A DNA stretch of 11,135 bases from NCBI GenBank assembly GCA_900553415.1, contig USDH01000036.1:1-11135 (forward strand), in the 5' to 3' direction. The notes under the pieces were generated by a model, which searched no databases, was not told the origin of the DNA, and saw only the letters and a list, made by a program, of their open reading frames with translations. This document shows, one piece after another, positions 6,093-11,135 of this stretch. Within the stretch, counting starts at the first letter, position 1, and every line of letters starts with the position of its first letter. This stretch comes from an uncultured Collinsella sp. GTDB taxonomy: Bacteria > Actinomycetota > Coriobacteriia > Coriobacteriales > Coriobacteriaceae. Made by a program: the position numbers and the translations under genes.

Positions 6093-7766
6093 ATGAACGA
6101 AATAAAATGCCCGCACTGCGGAAAGGTGTTCCAGGTAGACGAGCGCGGTTTCGCCGATATCTTGCGTCAGGTGCGCACTGCCGAATTCGACAAGGAAATA
6201 GCTCAGCGAGAAGGCATGCTGCAAGAACGGAATGCCCAGGCGGTAAAGCTCGCGGTTGCCAAGGCTCAGCAGGATGCTCAAGCGGAAGCTGCTCAGCGCG
6301 ATGCTCGCATTGCTGAATTGGAAACGCGTCTTGCTGCCGAAAAGCGCGAACGTGAACAGGCGGAAAAGTCGTCTCAGCTTGAGCATGCCAACGAACTTGA
6401 AGCGGCGCTTGCGAAGAAGCAAGTTGAAATTGCCCAGTTGCAGGCGGATGTGAAAAGGTTATCGGCCGACCATGATGCGGAAAATCGTATTGCCAAGGCG
6501 GAGCATGAACGTCTGCTTTCCGATGCAACCGCTCAGCGTGATGCGGAGATTGCGGCATTGCGCCAGCAGATTTCCTCCCAGGAGAGTGCCTTCAAGCAGC
6601 AACTTGAATCGCAGGTTCAGCACTATTCTCAGAAGATGGCCGCCGATAAGGCGGAAAGTGCTCGTGCGGCTGCTGAAGAATCGGCAAAGCTGCAACAGAC
6701 CATCGCCGCGCAGAAGCAGCAGATAGAGTCGCAAACTCAGCAGTTCAAAGCCGAAAAAGAGCTTGCGGTAAGCGAAGCTCGTGCTGCTGCCGAGCGACAG
6801 CGCGATGAGCTGGCTGCTCAGGTTAAGCTTCAGGAAGCCCAGTCTGCGCAGGAGAAGGCCGCCCTGCGCGAGAAGATGACCAATGAACTTGCCGCAAAAG
6901 ATGAGCTCATCAAGTACAAGGACGAAGAAATCGCCCGCGTCAAGGAAATGAAGGCACGTCTTTCCACCAAAATGGTTGGCGAATCGCTCGAGCGTCATTG
7001 CGAAACCGAGTTCAACAAAATTCGTGCCACGGCATTCCCCCATGCGTATTTCGAAAAAGACAACGATGTAGTCGAGGGCACCAAGGGTGATTTCGTCTTC
7101 CGCGAAACCGATCCGGCAACGTGCGAAGAAGTGGTTTCCATCATGTTCGAGATGAAGAACGAAAACGATGAAACGCGCACTAAGCACAAGAACGAGGATT
7201 TCTTTAAGAAGCTCGACCACGATCGCCGCCAAAAGGGCTGCGAGTACGCAGTGCTCTGCACGCTGCTCGAGCCCGAGAGCGAGCTTTACAACGCCGGTAT
7301 CGTGGATGTGAGTTACCGCTACGAGAGGATGTACGTGATCCGCCCACAATTCTTCATTCCCATGATTACGCTGCTGCGCAACGCCGCCATGGGTTCGCTG
7401 CGCTATAAGCAGGAGCTGGCGGAGTACAAGCAGCAGAATATCGACGTCACGAACTTCGAAGCCAAGATGGAGAAGTTCAAGGACGGCTTCTCGCGCAACT
7501 ATAACCTGGCGAGTAAGCAATTCGAGTCGGCGATCAAGGAAATCGATGCCGCCATCAAGCAGCTCGAGAAGACCAAGGACGATTTGCGCCGCAGCACCGA
7601 GAATCTGCGCCTGGCCCACAACAAGGCTGATGAGCTCACCATTCGCAAGCTCACTTGGGGAAACAAGACCATGAAGGCAGCGTTTGACGAGGCGCGCGAG
7701 GCTGCGCCAGAGACAAACGAGGAGCCAGCCGAGGCGGATTCGTATGAGGTCGAGGATGCCGAGTAA
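6093..7766 (+). CDS. DUF2130 protein: CxxC motif, long coiled coil, nuclease-like domain
   Basis: A 557-aa protein that I match to the DUF2130 family, whose function I do not know to be established. It begins with a short zinc-ribbon-like piece (CPHCGKVFQ; C6 and C9, only one CxxC pair). A long coiled coil of alternating Ala, Glu, Gln, Arg and Lys follows, at about 25-300. The conserved domain at about 300-480 contains KGDFVFRE (D333), FEMKNE (E353, K355) and DHDRRQKG (Q380). The D-x19-E-x-K order is what a PD-(D/E)XK nuclease core looks like; this is my inference. A second, shorter coil (about 460-520) and an acidic tail close the protein. The ATG has AAGGAG at 7 nt. The frame is open upstream to 5940, but those codons cover the promoter and are not used. 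Codon use changes near 7180: GAA is 35 of 51 before and 2 of 24 after. RmuC-like layout (coiled coil plus nuclease fold) is the closest analogy. No obvious operon partner is seen. Confidence 0.82.
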   Translation: MNEIKCPHCGKVFQVDERGFADILRQVRTAEFDKEIAQREGMLQERNAQAVKLAVAKAQQDAQAEAAQRDARIAELETRLAAEKREREQAEKSSQLEHANELEAALAKKQVEIAQLQADVKRLSADHDAENRIAKAEHERLLSDATAQRDAEIAALRQQISSQESAFKQQLESQVQHYSQKMAADKAESARAAAEESAKLQQTIAAQKQQIESQTQQFKAEKELAVSEARAAAERQRDELAAQVKLQEAQSAQEKAALREKMTNELAAKDELIKYKDEEIARVKEMKARLSTKMVGESLERHCETEFNKIRATAFPHAYFEKDNDVVEGTKGDFVFRETDPATCEEVVSIMFEMKNENDETRTKHKNEDFFKKLDHDRRQKGCEYAVLCTLLEPESELYNAGIVDVSYRYERMYVIRPQFFIPMITLLRNAAMGSLRYKQELAEYKQQNIDVTNFEAKMEKFKDGFSRNYNLASKQFESAIKEIDAAIKQLEKTKDDLRRSTENLRLAHNKADELTIRKLTWGNKTMKAAFDEAREAAPETNEEPAEADSYEVEDAE

Positions 7767-7780
7767 GGCATAGCGGATAG

Positions 7781-7823
7781 TGAAAAAGCGGGGCTGCTGG
7801 CGATGTTGCCAACAGCCCCGCTT
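7781..7823 (-). terminator. Shared hairpin terminator between convergent genes
   Basis: A 16-bp stem (7786-7801 with 7808-7823) has one mismatch and a 6-nt loop. On the minus strand it ends in TTTTT, 23 bases after the helicase stop, so it mainly serves the helicase. On plus, the tail after the stem is the weaker TTCGTTTCG, so it may stop the DUF2130 transcript less efficiently. Confidence 0.8.
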
Positions 7824-7845
7824 CGTTTCGTCCCAATATGCTTGG

Positions 7846-10527
7846 CTAATCCTCGAGCAAATCCTCGATAAAACCGACGCGGTAGTTCTTGAAGATGACC
7901 TCGCCACCGTCTTGCGTGGCGTCCAGATCGACATCGCCCATGATGCCAAAGTCGTGGTCGCCATCCTCGTCGGCAAAGATCTGGTGCACGTGCCACACGT
8001 GGAGCGCCTTCTCGTCGGACTCGTCGATCGAGAACATAGCAGAGGAGCGCGCGTCGCCGTCGGTGAGAATCTCCTCGTGCTGCTCGTGGTAAGCGTCGAG
8101 CGCTTTTTGCCAGCGGATCTCGCTCATGCCCCAGTCGTCGTCGAGCTCGCCCAGGTCGCGAACGTGCTCGCGGGCGGCAAGGGTCACGCGGCGGAAGAGC
8201 GCGTTGCGCACCAACAGCGTGCAGCCGCGGCGGTCCGCCACGACCTCGTCGATGCCCTGCGGCGGCGTGGCGTCGAGGGCTGCCGGGTTGCCAGCGTTCT
8301 CCCACTCGTCTACCAAGCTCGAGTCGACCGAGCGCACCACAAAGCCCAGCCACGAGATAATGTCGCGCAGGCGCTCGTCGCGCTTCTCGATGGGCACGGT
8401 GCGGTCGAGCGAACGGTAGGCCTCTGCCAGGTAGCGCAGCAAAATGCCCTCGGAGCGGGCGATGCCGAGCTTTTGAATGTAGCCCTTAAAATCGCTCGCG
8501 CTTTCCAGCATATCGCGCAGGACGCTCTTGGGAGAGAGCTGATAGTCGTTTGCCCAGGGCACTTCCTGGCAGTACTTGTCAAAGGCGGCATCGAGCAAGT
8601 CCTCGAGCGGTTTTTCGTAGGTGACATCCTCGATGCGCTCCAGGCGTTCCTCATATTCGACGCCGTCAGCCTTCATTTCGGCCATCGCGCGGTCGCGCGC
8701 TGCGCGCTCCTGAGCGCGCAGCACCTGCTTGGGATCCTCGAGCGTTGCCTCGACCATCGAGATCAGGTCCATGGTATAGGTCTCGCTCTCGGGATCGAGC
8801 AGCTCCAACGCGGCAAGCAAAAACGGCGAGAGCGGCTGGTCGAGTGCGAAGTCCTCGGGCAGATCGACCGTCAGCGCATAGTCGATGTCTGGTGCGGCGT
8901 CAGCCGGGGCGTCGGGTGCGGGCGGCACCTCGGTGAGAACGACGACGCCGGAGTCGATGAGCGTTGCGAAGATCTCGTCGGCACGAACCTCGAGCTTTGC
9001 CTTTTCCTCGGGCGTTTGCAGGCTCGTCTCGATGAGATCGTGCACGCGGGCTCGGGCATCGCCGCCCTGCTCGACCACGCTAATTACCATAGAGTGCGTG
9101 ATGCGCAGGCGCGGCTTGAGCGTCTCGGGCTGCGTCTCGATCAGGCGCTCAAAGGTCTGCTTATTCCAGGTGACAAAGCCCTCGGGGGCCTTTTTCTTTT
9201 TAATCTTACGGAGCTTTTTGGGGTCGTCGCCCGCTTTGGCCATAAGCTTGGCGTTCTCGATCTCGTGCTCCGGGGCCTCGGCGATGACCATACCCTCGGT
9301 GTCAAAGCCCGAGCGACCGGCGCGACCAGCGATCTGATGGAACTCGCGGGCGCGCAGGCGACGCATCTTGTAGCCGTCGAACTTGGTGAGCGCGGTGAGG
9401 ACCACGGTGTGGATGGGCACGTTGATGCCGACGCCGAGCGTATCGGTGCCGCAAATGACGGGCAGCAGGCCCTGCTGTGCCAAGCGCTCGACCAGCAGGC
9501 GATAGCGCGGCAGCATACCGGCGTGGTGCACACCGACGCCGCAGCCGAGCAAACGTTTGAGGATCTTGCCAAAAGCCGTGGAGAAGCTCGTGCCTTTGGC
9601 GGCTTCCTTAATAGCTTCGCGCTGCTCCTTGCTGGCAATGCCAAAGTTGGCGAGGGATTGCGCCGTCGCAAGTGCGGCATCCTGGCTAAAATGCACGATG
9701 TAGAGCGGGGCCTCACCGCGGCGCATCGCGAGCTCGACGGTGCCCTCGAGCGAGGTCGTCACATAGTCGTAGCTCAGCGGAACAGGACGCAGGGCGTCGA
9801 CAACCAAGTCGCAAGCAGCGCCGGTGTGCTCCTCGAGTGAGGCGGCGATGGCAGTGACATCGCCGAGCGTGGCGCTCATGAGCATAAACTGCGTGTGGGG
9901 CAGGGTGAGCAGCGGCACCTGCCAGGCCCAACCACGATCGGGGTCGGCAAAGTAGTGGAACTCATCCATGGCCACGCAGCCTGCGTCGGCATCTTCGCCC
10001 TCGCGCAGTGCGTCGTTGGCAAGGATCTCTGCCGTGCAGCAGATGACGGGCGCTTTGGTGTTGATATGCGTATCACCGGTGATCATACCGACGTTATCGC
10101 GGCCGAGCACCTGTACCAGGTCGAAGAACTTTTCGCTGACCAGGGCCTTGATAGGGGCCGTGTAGTAGCAGCGCTTGCCCTGTGCCATGCCCATAAAGAG
10201 CATGCCCAGTGCGACGAGCGATTTACCCGATCCGGTCGGTGTGCCCAAAATGACGTGATCGCCGGCGGCTAGGTCCATGAGGGCCTCTTCTTGGTGATCC
10301 CACAGCTCAATGCCGCGATCGCTCGTCCATTCAAAGAAGCGTTCGAAGGCCTGGTCGGGCGTGAGCCATGGTTCGGGCTCGCTACCATCCTCGGGCTCCC
10401 ACCAGGTGGGGGAGAGCGCGCCGAGCGATCCGAACTCGGCCTCGGTTCCCGTGCCGCCCGAGAATGAGCTAGCGGCGCCCGAGCCTGAGACGGTGCTGGC
10501 GGCGGTATCTGTCGTGCTTTGCGTCAT
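7846..10527 (-). CDS. Ski2-like DEAD/DEAH box RNA helicase with DUF3516-type C-terminus
   Basis: An 893-aa predicted ATP-dependent RNA helicase of superfamily 2. After a Ser/Thr/Gly-rich, probably disordered start (1-40), the motor motifs follow in order: motif I GTPTGSGKS (95-103), PIKALVSEKF (125-134), motif II DEFH (188-191), motif III SAT (218-220), the VHHAGMLPRYR segment (333-343), GTDTLGVGINVP (360-371) and motif VI QIAGRAGRSG (398-407). The HHAGMLP and GVGINVP wording is typical of the Ski2/Mtr4/HelY group, which unwinds RNA for processing or decay. The remaining about 470 residues match my memory of the DUF3516 region found behind such helicases in actinobacteria; no function is known to me. 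An in-frame ATG at 10563 has no ribosome site; the chosen ATG has a weak GAGAGAAAG upstream, so the start is uncertain. Glutamates sampled over the last 75 or so residues are all GAG. It stands alone, convergent with the DUF2130 gene. Confidence 0.88.
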   Translation of the reverse strand: MTQSTTDTAASTVSGSGAASSFSGGTGTEAEFGSLGALSPTWWEPEDGSEPEPWLTPDQAFERFFEWTSDRGIELWDHQEEALMDLAAGDHVILGTPTGSGKSLVALGMLFMGMAQGKRCYYTAPIKALVSEKFFDLVQVLGRDNVGMITGDTHINTKAPVICCTAEILANDALREGEDADAGCVAMDEFHYFADPDRGWAWQVPLLTLPHTQFMLMSATLGDVTAIAASLEEHTGAACDLVVDALRPVPLSYDYVTTSLEGTVELAMRRGEAPLYIVHFSQDAALATAQSLANFGIASKEQREAIKEAAKGTSFSTAFGKILKRLLGCGVGVHHAGMLPRYRLLVERLAQQGLLPVICGTDTLGVGINVPIHTVVLTALTKFDGYKMRRLRAREFHQIAGRAGRSGFDTEGMVIAEAPEHEIENAKLMAKAGDDPKKLRKIKKKKAPEGFVTWNKQTFERLIETQPETLKPRLRITHSMVISVVEQGGDARARVHDLIETSLQTPEEKAKLEVRADEIFATLIDSGVVVLTEVPPAPDAPADAAPDIDYALTVDLPEDFALDQPLSPFLLAALELLDPESETYTMDLISMVEATLEDPKQVLRAQERAARDRAMAEMKADGVEYEERLERIEDVTYEKPLEDLLDAAFDKYCQEVPWANDYQLSPKSVLRDMLESASDFKGYIQKLGIARSEGILLRYLAEAYRSLDRTVPIEKRDERLRDIISWLGFVVRSVDSSLVDEWENAGNPAALDATPPQGIDEVVADRRGCTLLVRNALFRRVTLAAREHVRDLGELDDDWGMSEIRWQKALDAYHEQHEEILTDGDARSSAMFSIDESDEKALHVWHVHQIFADEDGDHDFGIMGDVDLDATQDGGEVIFKNYRVGFIEDLLED

Positions 10528-10837
10528 GCGGGTAACTTTCTCTCGCGTTTGTCCGCCATCCATTATGGCGTAGCGGCGGCGCGGGATGCCAGCGCGCGAG
10601 AAAATGCAGGAAATGGGCGTTCTGCCCAGCCGTTTGGTGCGGTCGCCAGCTAAGTGAGTAGACTTTTTGCGATATCGCGAGCACGCGACTTTTGCGCAAG
10701 GGCTCTACCTGCGGTTTTAGTTTTCGCTATGCGGGTTGTGCTTGGCTATTGCTAAAAAGTCTACTCACTTAGGTCTGAGGGTCGTTCGCTGGCGCTTATT
10801 TGCGCTTGTTTGCCGATGCCGCGACCATCAGAAGCCC
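10528..10837. other. 310-base intergenic region with a repeat element
   Basis: This is the longest gap in the window. It must contain the helicase promoter, but I see no hexamer pair on the minus strand that I would trust; the best is TTGCGC, 17 nt, GATATC inside the inverted-repeat element, three of six each. No reading frame with a ribosome site is present. The only strong structure is the inverted-repeat element at 10650-10772. Bases 10773-10837 hold nothing recognisable and no terminator for the incoming minus-strand gene, which may therefore read into the helicase. Confidence 0.5.
10650..10772. repeat. 123-bp element bounded by perfect 19-bp inverted repeats
   Basis: CTAAGTGAGTAGACTTTTT (10650-10668) is repeated as its exact reverse complement at 10754-10772, with 85 bases between. 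The match stops at both edges. The interior has the palindromes GCGATATCGC (10669-10678) and TTGCGCAA (10692-10699) and a second near-copy of the repeat's inner end, GACTTTTGCG (10687-10696). No protein is encoded. It could be a MITE: each repeat carries TA as its second and third bases, so a TA target duplication with 16-bp ends is possible. Other options are a paired protein-binding site or a structured RNA. I cannot tell which from a single copy. Confidence 0.75.
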
Positions 10838-11135
10838 CTAGGACTCCTGCGGTAAGCGCTTCTTGCCCTTGCGGGCGCGGTTTCTAAAGTTCTCGACGGC
10901 TTCTTCCATGCCGAGGGGCACGTAGGTGAGCTCATCGAGGTTATCGGGCAGGTAGCAGGCAAGACTTTGCTCCTGCATGCGACCCTCTGTGAGCTGTTCG
11001 TCGGTGGGTTGCGCGCCGGGTGTGGTGCAAATGCCATAGACGACGGCGCCCATCTCGCGCGTACGGCACTCGTACTCGGTCTCGGGATGCTCGGGATGGT
11101 CGCGGCGGACGTCGTCACTTACCCAAAGCGTGTCG
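10838..11135 (-). CDS. Partial unknown protein, C-terminal 98 residues
   Basis: A minus-strand frame stays open from the right edge of the window to a TAG at 10838, giving the last 98 or so residues of a protein whose start lies outside. Visible features are an acidic, proline- and histidine-containing stretch (DHPEHPETEYE), a hydrophobic MGAVVYGICTTPG segment, a central EQSLACYLPDNLDELTYVP, and a basic RNRARKGKKRLPQ end. I do not recognise the family. Glutamates are almost all GAG, as in the helicase, which supports this frame over the overlapping one at 10828-11118 whose product is Ser/Pro/Arg-rich and looks like a frame shadow. The helicase lies 310 bases downstream on the same strand, with no clear terminator between them. 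Confidence 0.6.
   Translation of the reverse strand, partial: DTLWVSDDVRRDHPEHPETEYECRTREMGAVVYGICTTPGAQPTDEQLTEGRMQEQSLACYLPDNLDELTYVPLGMEEAVENFRNRARKGKKRLPQES

Noticed and set aside
5816..6094. N-terminal extension of the phosphoglycerate mutase by 93 codons
   Set aside because: The added sequence crosses the divergent intergenic region and the DUF2130 promoter and does not resemble the family; 252 aa is the normal length.
6459..7976. A minus-strand open frame of 505 codons opposite the DUF2130 gene
   Set aside because: Its Leu-rich product mirrors the Glu/Lys/Gln coiled-coil codons of the sense gene; it also runs across the terminator hairpin and has no recognisable domain.
7780..9840. 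A long plus-strand open frame of 686 codons opposite the helicase gene
   Set aside because: It is antisense to a helicase with a full set of ordered motifs, shows no domain of its own, and long antisense frames are common opposite GC-rich genes.
10754..10772. Right arm of the inverted repeat as an intrinsic terminator
   Set aside because: The 85-base loop is too large and no T-run follows the arm on either strand in the needed position.
10828..11118. Alternative minus-strand frame at the right edge
   Set aside because: Its product is rich in Ser, Pro and Arg, as expected of a shifted frame of a GC-rich gene; the overlapping frame open to the edge has a normal composition.

Overview
The window looks like a chromosomal, mostly housekeeping stretch from a high-GC Gram-positive bacterium of the class Coriobacteriia, most likely Collinsella or a close relative. 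This is inferred from three things: the GC-rich codon use (in several genes glutamate is almost always GAG), an actinobacterial-type Ski2-like helicase with a DUF3516-like C-terminus, and the combination of TcdA, SdpRI, EttA and GpmA. No 16S or other marker gene is present, so the genus is not proven.

Layout, left to right. Bases 1-90 are an AT-rich end with no gene. On the minus strand a two-gene unit, tcdA then a TatD-family metal hydrolase, runs from a TATAAT promoter near 1730 down to 91. In the tcdA-sdpR gap, a plus-strand intrinsic terminator (1859-1899) has no gene in front of it, which points to a small RNA of about 100 nt. Next comes the plus-strand sdpR-sdpI pair, a SdpR-type ArsR repressor overlapping a six-helix SdpI immunity-type membrane protein. 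Its strong promoter carries an inverted-repeat operator, and a GCAA-loop terminator closes the unit. ettA (an ABC-F translation factor) follows on plus with its own terminator. gpmA (phosphoglycerate mutase) is on minus, and divergent from it on plus is a DUF2130 protein with a zinc-ribbon CxxC, a long coiled coil and a C-terminal domain carrying a PD-(D/E)XK-like nuclease signature. The DUF2130 gene converges on a large minus-strand DEAD/DEAH RNA helicase, with one long hairpin between them. Upstream of the helicase lies a 123-bp non-coding element bounded by perfect 19-bp inverted repeats. The window ends inside an unrecognised minus-strand gene.

How the genes work together. tcdA and the TatD-like gene are probably co-transcribed. 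sdpR and sdpI form a self-contained regulator-immunity pair, with no SdpC toxin in view. EttA, TcdA and the helicase all touch RNA or translation, but nothing shows they act together.

The strongest anomalies are: (1) a sharp switch in glutamate codons inside ettA and again inside the DUF2130 gene, framing about 2.9 kb that may have been imported by homologous recombination; (2) the orphan terminator and putative small RNA; (3) the nuclease-like motif in the DUF2130 protein; (4) the 19-bp inverted-repeat element. I see no clear multi-gene defence or other new system, no CRISPR, no tRNA or rRNA, and no transposase gene.
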